From positions 1-7,465 of the forward strand of contig JALHLM010000304.1 of NCBI GenBank assembly GCA_022844585.1: a stretch of DNA of 7,465 bases, written 5' to 3'. The stretch comes from Pirellulales bacterium. GTDB lineage: Bacteria; Planctomycetota; Planctomycetia; Pirellulales; JALHLM01. Shown here in pieces: positions 1-5,488 of this stretch. A program made the translations under genes and the position numbers. The stretch's first letter is position 1; each line of letters begins with the position of its first letter. The notes under the pieces are model-generated. The model was not told the DNA's origin and made no database searches. It was given only the letters and a program-made list of their open reading frames with translations.

Positions 1-879
1 GTTGAGATAGAGGCCGATGTGCGAACCGATCGCGGCGGCGTTCAGGTCGGCGTCGGCGAAGATGATGTTGGGGCTTTTGCCGCCGAGTTCGAAGGTGAGC
101 CGCTTCAAGGTTTGCGCGGCGTCGACCATGATGAGTTGCGCGGTGCGATGTTCGCCGGTGAAGGCGATCTTATCGACGCCTGGGTGTTTGACGATTGACG
201 CGCCGGCCGTGGGGCCGTAGCCGGGGACGACGTTGATGACGCCGTCGGGGATGCCGGCCTTCTGCGCGAGCCGCGCGAGGCGCAGGCAGGTGAGCGGCGT
301 TTGCTCGGCCGGCTTCATGACGATCGTGCAGCCCGCGGCGAGCGCCGGTCCCCATTTCCAGGCGACCATCAGCATGGGGAAATTCCACGGGATGATCTGC
401 CCTGCGACGCCGACCGGTTCGCGGCGCGTGTAGGTGAGATATGGGCCGCGGATGGGGATCGTCTGGCCGTGAATTTTGTCCGCGTACCCGGCGTAGTAGC
501 GGAGGCAATCGACGACGAGTTTGATGTCGACATTGGCCGACTCGCGAATCGGCTTGCCATTGTCGAGTGTTTCGAGGCGGGCGAGTTCTTCTGCGTCTTG
601 CTCGATCAGGTCGCAGAGCTTGTGCATCAACGCGCCGCGATCGCGGGCGTCCATCTTGGACCACTCTCCTCCGTCGAAGGCCTTGCGGGCGGCTTTCACG
701 GCGAGGTCGACGTCGGCGGCGTCCCCTTCCGCGACTTGGGCGATGACGGTTTCGGTGGCGGGGTCGATCGTTTCGAAGGTTTTTCCGCTGACGGCGGGCT
801 GCCAATTGCCGCCGATGAAACATTCGGTCTGGCGAATCTGCGGACGGGCGTGCTTGACGGGGGCAGTCGCGGTGGCCAT
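1..879 (-). CDS. NAD-dependent aldehyde dehydrogenase, N-terminal 293 residues (partial at window edge)
   Basis: Oxidises an aldehyde to a carboxylate with NAD+; probably cytoplasmic. The minus-strand frame has no stop from the ATG at 879 to the edge, giving 293 residues of a family that is usually about 490 long. Visible ALDH landmarks are PWNFP with the oxyanion Asn at residue 166, MKPAEQTPL with Lys189 and the Glu that favours NAD+ over NADP+, and FELGGKSP with general-base Glu264. The last residues, GLYLN, normally precede the QGQ-C catalytic cysteine loop, which lies just outside the window. The start is supported by GGAGG at 888-892, 8 nt upstream. The NAD-loop motif, usually FTGSTEVG, reads FTGEHRTA here. 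The substrate cannot be told; the general style resembles the betaine/retinal aldehyde dehydrogenase superfamily. The next element upstream is the RAYT remnant, so the gene appears to be transcribed from its own promoter. Confidence 0.95.
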   Translation of the reverse strand, partial: MATATAPVKHARPQIRQTECFIGGNWQPAVSGKTFETIDPATETVIAQVAEGDAADVDLAVKAARKAFDGGEWSKMDARDRGALMHKLCDLIEQDAEELARLETLDNGKPIRESANVDIKLVVDCLRYYAGYADKIHGQTIPIRGPYLTYTRREPVGVAGQIIPWNFPMLMVAWKWGPALAAGCTIVMKPAEQTPLTCLRLARLAQKAGIPDGVINVVPGYGPTAGASIVKHPGVDKIAFTGEHRTAQLIMVDAAQTLKRLTFELGGKSPNIIFADADLNAAAIGSHIGLYLN

Positions 880-926
880 GAGAGAATCCTCCGTGGGCGA
901 GATGGGCGGCGATGGGGCTCCGGTGA

Positions 927-954
927 ATTGTAGGGGAAGGTTGGGAAGGGTGAA
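927..954 (-). promoter_or_regulatory. Candidate sigma70-type promoter of the aldehyde dehydrogenase
   Basis: Read on the minus strand, TTCACC (949-954) and TACAAT (927-932) are separated by 16 nt. TACAAT matches the -10 consensus at five of six bases and TTCACC matches the -35 at four of six. Transcription would start about 40 nt before the ATG at 879. This rests only on pattern matching, and planctomycete promoters are poorly conserved. Confidence 0.35.
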
Positions 955-973
955 CAGAGCGCTGCGAAAATCA

Positions 974-997
974 CCAGCCCGTAGCGCCAGCGAGGGA
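974..997 (-). repeat. REP-like element, copy A
   Basis: On the minus strand this reads TCCCTCGCTGGCGCTACGGG followed by CTGG. From memory, closely similar CCCTCGCTGGCGCT-cGGGCT units are abundant intergenic repeats in planctomycete genomes. It lies about 60 nt downstream of the RAYT remnant, in the same orientation, as expected if that transposase family mobilised it. The repeat status cannot be proven from one window. Confidence 0.4.
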
Positions 998-1046
998 GAG
1001 CCGACGCCGAGTACTGACGCGGACAAAACTCTCGTGCGCCGCCTTA

Positions 1047-1067
1047 CCTGCTCGTATCAGCGAGGCA
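1047..1067 (-). repeat. REP-like element, copy B, overlapping the end of the RAYT remnant
   Basis: The minus strand reads TGCCTCGCTGATACGAGCAG followed by G. It shares CCTCGCTG, ACG and GC at similar spacing with copy A (974-997). It supplies the last codons and the TGA stop of the RAYT remnant, so the C-terminal tail may be read out of the repeat itself. It is a diverged or different REP subtype, and support is modest. Confidence 0.3.
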
Positions 1068-1374
1068 AATCCTGAGCGTCCCGCACATAGGCAATCGCCG
1101 CTTCGAGCCCCGAATCGTCGTTGACATAGCGAGCGCTTCCGCCTTCGCTCCACCAGCGCTTTCGCGTTTCCGTGTCACTAGCGCCGTGTTTTTTCAATCG
1201 GCGAGTCGACCAACTCTTGAACGGACCTTGAACGATGTCAGGATGCTGGTCCGCATGCACAACGACATGCACATGGTTTGTGCGGCAGTTGACTGCGAAC
1301 AGATGCCATCTGCGTATGCGGCAATGCTCGGTAATTGATTGTTCGCAGGCAGAGGAAGTAGCCATGTCCCGCAT
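1057..1374 (-). pseudogene. REP-associated tyrosine transposase (RAYT, Y1/IS200-like), 5'-truncated remnant
   Basis: RAYTs are single-strand HUH endonucleases that nick at REP hairpins. The 105-residue frame carries the HUH motif as NHVHVVV (His34, His36), a basic helix FKSWSTRRLKK (about 52-62), the EGGSARYVND segment typical of the short planctomycete RAYTs, and the candidate catalytic Tyr96 in AIAYVRDAQD. Relatives are about 150-200 residues and have another stretch ahead of the CRIRRWHLFAVN segment. Here a TAG lies six codons before the first ATG, and the DUF1080 gene ends only 35 nt further upstream, so the N-terminal part has been lost. No good ribosome-binding site precedes the ATG. 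It is probably a domesticated or dead remnant. The family call is firm; the inactive state is inferred from the truncation. Confidence 0.75.
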
Positions 1375-1409
1375 GTTGGCGTTGCTGGTCTAGCGCTTGA
1401 CGGATCGCA

Positions 1410-2102
1410 CTACTTCGCAATTGGCGTCAATTGCACTTTCCGAAACTCCACTTCGGAGCCTTCCGCCTGGATGGCGATTTGCCCTTTCGTTGCGGTGCAA
1501 TTCGTCCCGTGGTTGACCAGGTCATCATTGACCCATACTTTCACTTGATCCTCCACGCACTCGATCACCATCGCATTCCACTCGCCGACGGGCTTTTCGG
1601 ATTCGTCCGTGAGATTCAGAATCCGTCTCTCCTTACCCTCCGTGGCGCCCCAGTTTTCCTTGGGTCCGCGTCGTTGCTCCATGTCCGGCACCGTGATGTC
1701 TTCGCCGATGCACCAAAAGTCGCCGGCGTTCGTGTGATGCATTTGAACTTCGATCGACTGGGGAAACATTTTGTAGAGCATCCGCGGCGTCGAAGCGTGA
1801 ACCAGTACGCCGCAGTTTCCGGGTTCGCCCGCAAAGCGATACTCGACTTCCAATCGATAATTGTCAAACACGTCGTCGGTAATCAAATGACCGCCAGGCG
1901 TGCCGAGACTGACGAGCTTGCCGTCCCGCACGATGAACACAGGCTTGCCGTCGGGGTTTTTGTCGAATTCCGGGACGTCGGCGTGCCAACCGGTTAAGTC
2001 GCGCCCGTTGAACAAACTGCGGGGCGCAGGCTCGTCGCTCGGAGCGCCGTCGGCGAAGGCCAACAGGATGCAGGCTGTCACTAGGTAAAGATTCGCGATC
2101 AT
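1410..2102 (-). CDS. Secreted DUF1080 domain protein (3-keto-disaccharide hydrolase-type)
   Basis: The product has 230 residues. The start is the ATG at 2102, not the upstream in-frame ATG at 2147, because GGAGAG (2109-2114) lies 6 nt before it and a hydrophobic signal peptide (residues about 2-17, cleavage near ADGA) follows at once. The rest is one beta-sandwich domain: the family's opening motif LFNGRDLTGW (30-39), GGHLITDDVFDNYRLEVEYRF (70-90, in two parts: GGHLITDDVFD and NYRLEVEYRF), NCGVLVHAS (97-104) and QSIEVQMHH (115-123). Members of PF06439 are numerous in planctomycetes. Some related proteins hydrolyse 3-keto-glycosides, acting after a sugar 3-dehydrogenase, but many are uncharacterised. 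VTAC at 8-11 resembles a lipobox but sits too early and lacks a basic n-region. The gene is divergent from the Gfo/Idh/MocA oxidoreductase, a pairing that fits keto-sugar metabolism. It ends in TAG. Confidence 0.9.
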   Translation of the reverse strand: MIANLYLVTACILLAFADGAPSDEPAPRSLFNGRDLTGWHADVPEFDKNPDGKPVFIVRDGKLVSLGTPGGHLITDDVFDNYRLEVEYRFAGEPGNCGVLVHASTPRMLYKMFPQSIEVQMHHTNAGDFWCIGEDITVPDMEQRRGPKENWGATEGKERRILNLTDESEKPVGEWNAMVIECVEDQVKVWVNDDLVNHGTNCTATKGQIAIQAEGSEVEFRKVQLTPIAK

Positions 2103-2466
2103 GATTTGCTCTCCGACGTAGTTCGGGCCAAACGGTCTCGGCCGCATCGCTTGGATCGAGCGGTTAACGCTCCGCCCCGCACGTCATACATCTTAGCATC
2201 ACGCGAATGCCCGCAAGAGTCAGTTGCCTAGAATGGGCGTCAAGAAGACTCCGCCCCGTCAACGGCGCCGGAAGGCGCGCTGCGAAAACGCCGCGATGGA
2301 CTCCGATTTGCAGACCCTATGAATCATTCTGGCCACACGAGATGTGGACTTTACGGGTTTGCGATTTTCCGGAGAGGGGCGCGGTTCGAAAATCTTGCCT
2401 CGCGTAACCGGGTCCGCTACAACCAGAACTGTTCCGTACCACGACCAAAGAGGTTGGGTTGACAAC
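2103..2466. other. Divergent intergenic region between the DUF1080 gene and the oxidoreductase
   Basis: About 360 nt without a credible gene; short open frames here lack ribosome-binding sites and family features. It must hold the start signals of both divergent genes. A short inverted repeat, GAGCG-GTTAA-CGCTC (2158-2172), lies upstream of the DUF1080 gene and could be an operator half-site pair, but five-base arms are weak evidence. A -10-like TAAGAT on the minus strand (about 2190-2195) has no well-spaced -35. A better plus-strand promoter candidate is listed separately. Confidence 0.5.
2395..2423 (+). promoter_or_regulatory. Candidate sigma70-type promoter of the Gfo/Idh/MocA gene
   Basis: TTGCCT (2395-2400) and TACAAC (2418-2423) are separated by exactly 17 nt. 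Each matches consensus at four of six bases. The predicted transcript would start about 37 nt before the ATG at 2467. Pattern match only. Confidence 0.3.
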
Positions 2467-3753
2467 ATGACCGGCGAAACGCACGCTGCCACGCGACGCA
2501 AGTTTCTGGAGGTCGCCTCAGTTGCGACGCTCGCCGCATTCGCGGCGCCGCGCAACGCGCACGCCGGCGCGGATGAGACGCTCAAGGTTGGTTTGGTCGG
2601 CTGTGGCGGGCGGGGAACCGGTGCGGCGCGCGAGGCTCTGCGGGCCGACCGTCAGGCGAAGCTCTGGGCGATGGCGGATGTCTTTCCGGATCGGCTGGCA
2701 CTCAGCTTGGAGAGTCTGCGGCAAGAGGACGTCGTTAGCCAACTAGACGTGACGCCTGAGCGACAGTTCGTCGGTTTTGACGCCTATCGCCAGGTGATCG
2801 AATGTTGCGACGTCGTCCTACTCTGCACGCCGCCGCATTTTCGGCCGATGCATTTGGAGGCGGCAATCGACGCGGGGAGGCATGTCTTCGCGGAAAAGCC
2901 GGTCGCCGTCGACGCTCCTGGCGTGCGCCGGGTGTTGGCGGCATGTGAAGCGGCGAAGGCCAAGCGGCTCTCGATCGCTTCGGGACTTTGCTTGCGTTCC
3001 GATTGGGGCATTCGCGAAATCGTGAAGCGCGTTCACGAAGGGGCTGTCGGAGAAATCGTTGCGCTGCAGGCCAACGATTACCGAGGCGGGCGCTGGAGTC
3101 ATCCGCGTCAACCGGACTGGTCCGACATGACTTACCAGATGCGCAACTGGTACAACTTCACCTGGCTGTCCGGCGACTTCAACGTGGAACAGCACGTCCA
3201 TTTTCTCGACGTCTGTTCCTAGCTTATGCAGGAGGCGTACCCGATTCGAGCCGTCGGCATGGGCGGCCGGCAGGTCCTCACGGGCGTGGAATACGGCAAC
3301 ATCTACGACCATTTCTCCATCACTTATGAGTACGCCGACGGCGCGAGGCTGCTCAGCAACTGTCGCCAGCAGCCGGGCTGCTATGGCGACATGAGCGCTC
3401 AAGTGCTGGGGAGCGCAGGCACAGCCGAGATTCGCGAACGCAAAGGCGGGCTGACGGTCCGCTCGGAAAAGGGGAATTGGACCTACGAAGGCCCGGCGAA
3501 CGACGTCTATCAATCCGAACATGACGAGTTCTTTGCGGCGATTCGTTCCGGCAACCCGATCAACAACGGCGAATACATGGCGAAGAGCACGCTGCTGGCC
3601 ATCATGGGGCGGCAGGCCGCCTATACGGGCCAGGCGATCACCTGGGAGATGGCCCTCGATTCACAAGACGATCTGACGCCGCCAGCTTACGATTGGCATG
3701 CGCCACTGGCCGATCCGGCGATTGCGGTTCCCGGCGTGACCCGATTTGTCTGA
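2467..3753 (+). pseudogene. Tat-exported Gfo/Idh/MocA family oxidoreductase interrupted by an in-frame TAG
   Basis: If read through, this frame is 428 residues, full length for the planctomycete family of periplasmic NAD(P)-dependent sugar or polyol dehydrogenases. The order is a Tat signal (TRRKFLEVASVAT, residues 9-21, with a hydrophobic stretch to about 27), a Rossmann motif VGLVGCGGRGTG (41-52), CTPPHF (120-125), and AEKPVAVD (142-149) with the family's EKP lysine. Then comes the substrate-side segment GDFNVEQHVHFLD (236-248), followed after the stop by PIRAVGMGGRQV, IYDHF and CRQQPGC, all typical of the C-terminal domain. Codon 252 is TAG (3220-3222), where relatives usually carry Trp before a V/L-M segment; one change from TGG explains it. 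Everything on both sides is in one frame and undegraded. The ATG at 2467 is chosen because it gives a proper Tat n-region; its Shine-Dalgarno (AGAGG, 13 nt away) is poor. The fragments would be 2467-3222 and 3226-3753. Confidence 0.9.
3220..3222 (+). other. In-frame amber codon splitting the oxidoreductase
   Basis: The context is TGT TCC TAG CTT ATG. The reading frame continues unchanged for 176 sense codons to a TGA at 3751-3753. There is no Shine-Dalgarno ahead of the ATG at 3226, so independent translation of the second half is unlikely. The DUF1080 gene in the same window ends in TAG, which argues against general reassignment of amber codons. Confidence 0.9.
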
Positions 3754-3772
3754 CTCGCACACTTGCTGCGAG
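3754..3772 (+). terminator. Small hairpin directly after the oxidoreductase stop
   Basis: CTCGCA (3754-3759) pairs with TGCGAG (3767-3772) across a 7-nt loop, starting at the base after the TGA. Only a loose T-rich stretch (CTTGCCATGCTTTT) follows, so it is a weak terminator candidate at best. Confidence 0.3.
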
Positions 3773-3857
3773 CTTGCCATGCTTTTCACTGATTCTATGG
3801 ATTGAAGCGCGATATTGCGGACTGGAGCAGCGAATTTCGCCAACGTGGCTTTCGAAC

Positions 3858-3896
3858 GGCGCGGCACGACACAGGACGTACCACTGCCACCGCGCC
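3858..3896. other. GC-rich inverted repeat between convergent genes
   Basis: GGCGCGG (3858-3864) and CCGCGCC (3890-3896) form a 7-bp stem around a 25-nt loop, in the gap between the converging oxidoreductase and sugar-kinase genes. There is no T-tract on either strand. It might contribute to factor-dependent termination; the role is inferred only from location. Confidence 0.25.
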
Positions 3897-3919
3897 CCGT
3901 GCGTTGAGGCCAGCTGCCG

Positions 3920-4849
3920 TCACGATCGGCCAATTTGCCATTGACTGACTTCGGCGAGCGACGGAAATGCAGTGTGTGTGCCGAGACGCGTGACCGTGAT
4001 TGCAGCTACTTGACTTGCGCGGCGAACGGCCTGTCCAATCGTTATGCCGTTTGCAAGCGAGACCGCAAGCGCCGCAGTGAACGCATCGCCGGCGCCCGTC
4101 GGATCGATCGCCTGAACTTCCGTGGCCGGTACGTGCCATGCTGCATCGTCGTCCACGATGATAGCGCCTTCCGCTCCCATCGTCACCGCAACTGTTTTGA
4201 CTCCACGTGCTCGGAGGAGTTCGGCCGCCGCGAAAACATTTCTTAGGTTGTCGACAGGTCGATTTACAAGGCGTTCGATCTCGATCCGATTGGGAACGCA
4301 CAGGTCGCAGAGTCCCAGCAACTCATCGGGTAGGTCCGTGGCCGGAGCGGGCGTCAGCACCGTCCGTACACCGGCGGCGCGTGCCAAACAGAGCGCTTCT
4401 AGAGTTGCGTCGAGCGGCGTTTCCAGTTGACAAAGCACGGCGTCAGCTCGCCGGATCACGTGGGAAGCATCCCTAACGTCTTGCGGAGTCAAGCGGGCGT
4501 TGGCGCCAGCGGCAACGATGATGAAGTTTTCGGCCTCGTCATCGACCACGATCGCGGCGGCGCCGGTCGGGTGATCCGTATCCTGCCGAACAAACGTAGT
4601 ATCGATGCCATCCTCTTGATAACGCCGCACGGCCTCTGCCCCGAAGGCATCGTTTCCGACACGCGCCACAAAGGCAACCGCTGCTCCCAGTCTTGCCGCG
4701 GCAACCGCTTGGTTTGCTCCTTTTCCTCCCATACTGATATGAAGCGAATGCGCGGCCAACGTTTCGCCGGGTTTCGGCATTCGTGGCGTACGAAACGTAA
4801 AATCGATGTTTGCCGAACCAACAACACAGATTCGGCAGGCATTGGCCAT
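3920..4849 (-). CDS. rbsK: PfkB-family sugar kinase, ribokinase-like
   Basis: The product has 309 residues, the usual ribokinase length, and would phosphorylate D-ribose or a similar sugar at the terminal hydroxyl using ATP in the cytoplasm. In order: the N-terminal strand VVGSANIDFTFRTPRMPKPG (9-28), the substrate-binding MGGKGANQAVAAARLGA (40-56), VARVGNDAFG (61-70), the NxxE motif PNRIE (186-190) linked to phosphate and Mg binding, and PfkB signature 2, DPTGAGDAF (249-257), with catalytic base Asp255. Asn14, Asp15 and the GGKG/N46 sugar-contact pattern fit ribokinase better than fructokinase, but nucleoside and deoxyribose kinases are close. The ATG at 4849 is preferred to an in-frame TTG at 4861 because GGAG (4856-4859) sits 6 nt upstream of it. 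There is no rbs transporter or repressor in view, so the substrate is uncertain. The stop is TGA. Confidence 0.92.
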   Translation of the reverse strand: MANACRICVVGSANIDFTFRTPRMPKPGETLAAHSLHISMGGKGANQAVAAARLGAAVAFVARVGNDAFGAEAVRRYQEDGIDTTFVRQDTDHPTGAAAIVVDDEAENFIIVAAGANARLTPQDVRDASHVIRRADAVLCQLETPLDATLEALCLARAAGVRTVLTPAPATDLPDELLGLCDLCVPNRIEIERLVNRPVDNLRNVFAAAELLRARGVKTVAVTMGAEGAIIVDDDAAWHVPATEVQAIDPTGAGDAFTAALAVSLANGITIGQAVRRASQVAAITVTRLGTHTAFPSLAEVSQWQIGRS

Positions 4850-4867
4850 GGTGTTCTCCAAGCAGCA

Positions 4868-5014
4868 CTACTTTACGATTGCCCCGCTCGTCAACTCACG
4901 CTGCTCAGCGAATGTGAAGCCAACGTCATGGTTGGCAATCAAAGTGGCAGCGGTCCGAGTCGCATTGCGATCAAGCTGCATGATTGTGGCGTCGAGGCGC
5001 TGTAGAATCAACAT
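4868..5014 (-). CDS. Possible small hypothetical protein (48 aa) upstream of the sugar kinase
   Basis: An ATG at 5014 opens a 48-codon frame ending in TAG, 18 nt before the kinase ATG. The predicted peptide starts MLILQRLDATIMQLDRNATR and continues with AATLIANHDV and a charged tail ending SGAIVK. It has a soluble, ordinary amino-acid composition. GAGGG directly abuts the ATG, so the ribosome-binding site is badly spaced. A TGA lies two codons upstream, so it cannot extend. I do not recognise a family. It may be a real leader-proximal gene co-transcribed with the kinase, a remnant of a larger gene, or a chance frame. Confidence 0.3.
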   Translation of the reverse strand: MLILQRLDATIMQLDRNATRTAATLIANHDVGFTFAEQRELTSGAIVK

Positions 5015-5168
5015 CCCTCATCGGAAACTCGGCCAGCAAAGTACAGCGTAAAGACCGTTATTGACTTGTATTGCCGTCGAATTTGGCGCGAAGATAGGCG
5101 ACTGCTTTTTTCGACGTTGCTACGCGACATTGCAGTTATCGGCACGACTGGCAATTGGCCCGTGGCGA
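5015..5168. other. Intergenic stretch upstream of the kinase unit
   Basis: No gene is visible. On the plus strand an imperfect stem, GCCGTCG (5073-5079) with CGACTGC (5099-5105, one mismatch), is followed by T6 (5106-5111) and could be a second, weaker plus-strand terminator; its 19-nt loop makes this doubtful. I found no convincing minus-strand promoter for the kinase. Confidence 0.35.
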
Positions 5169-5254
5169 GACGCCATGGAGTTTACGCAGGCGTCGTTACG
5201 CTAGAAGCCCATGGGCTGTATGGAAAGCCGACGCCGCGAGGCGTCGGCTTTTTT
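5169..5254 (+). ncRNA. Candidate structured small RNA ending at a strong intrinsic terminator
   Basis: Three plus-strand hairpins follow each other: GACGCC/GGCGTC (5169-5174 with 5189-5194, 14-nt loop), the perfect palindrome AGCCCATGGGCT (5206-5217), and the terminator stem at 5227-5248 with its T6 tail. No plus-strand protein gene lies upstream within at least 1.4 kb, since the sugar kinase is on the other strand, so the terminator needs some transcript to end. A small RNA is the simplest explanation. I see no clear promoter and match no known RNA family. The alternative is that the terminator mainly serves minus-strand transcription or is a leftover of the decayed neighbouring gene. Confidence 0.25.
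5227..5254 (+). terminator. Strong rho-independent terminator with no obvious gene
   Basis: GCCGACGCC (5227-5235), loop GCGA, GGCGTCGGC (5240-5248) and six T make a perfect 9-bp stem. The preceding AAA can pair with the T-tract, lengthening the stem. On the minus strand only TTT follows, so it is much better in the plus direction. Confidence 0.8.
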
Positions 5255-5288
5255 GCGTGGTATTGCCGAAAGCGGCAAGTACTCTCGA

Positions 5289-5432
5289 ACGAACCGCGAT
5301 GCCCTCTTCAGCTAACATTCGGCCAATGTCTTCCGTGCGGCGATTCGGCAACACGAACGATAGCACGCCGACTTTCTCTTGTGCGCTGCCGATGAGTCGC
5401 AGCCCATTGAGGCCGAGTAGACGCTCCGTGGC
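5289..5432 (-). pseudogene. Remnant of a SufS-type cysteine desulfurase (class V aminotransferase), C-terminal part
   Basis: The frame reads ATERLLGLNGLRLIGSAQEK, then VGVLSFVLPN, then TEDIGRMLAEEGIAVRS. This lines up with the stretch of SufS/CsdA proteins of the form yAteRL..iPGLrliGtA.eKaGvlSFvl....hdiG.lLd.eGIAVRtGHHCAQP. The fragment stops matching exactly before the GHHCAQP loop that holds the catalytic cysteine, and its upstream side runs directly into the terminator of the slipin gene. It therefore lacks the PLP-binding lysine domain, the active-site cysteine and the C-terminal helix. It has no start signal of its own. The match is recalled from family knowledge, not from a search. Confidence 0.65.
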
Positions 5433-5440
5433 GCATGCGC

Positions 5441-5481
5441 AAAAAGAAGCCCGCATGCCGAGCAGCGCTCGACATACGGGC
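5441..5481 (-). terminator. Rho-independent terminator of the slipin gene
   Basis: On the minus strand, starting 7 nt after the TAA, GCCCGTATGTCGAGC pairs along 15 bp (two G-U pairs) with GCTCGGCATGCGGGC across a GCT loop. TTCTTTTT follows. Stem arms are 5467-5481 and 5449-5463; the T-tract corresponds to 5441-5448. Confidence 0.85.
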
Positions 5482-5488
5482 GTTCGCG

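Noticed and set aside
301..933. Plus-strand open frames of up to 210 codons (and 170-823 on the minus strand)
   Set aside because: They overlap the aldehyde dehydrogenase, whose frame carries clear catalytic motifs. The alternative peptides are Arg/Gly/Ala-rich shadows of a GC-rich gene.
2818..3522. 234-codon minus-strand frame opposite the oxidoreductase
   Set aside because: It is antisense to a gene with well-defined family motifs and has no start signal or domain of its own.
5169..5254. Riboswitch (for example c-di-GMP or cobalamin type)
   Set aside because: No conserved aptamer core could be matched and no plus-strand gene follows within reach.
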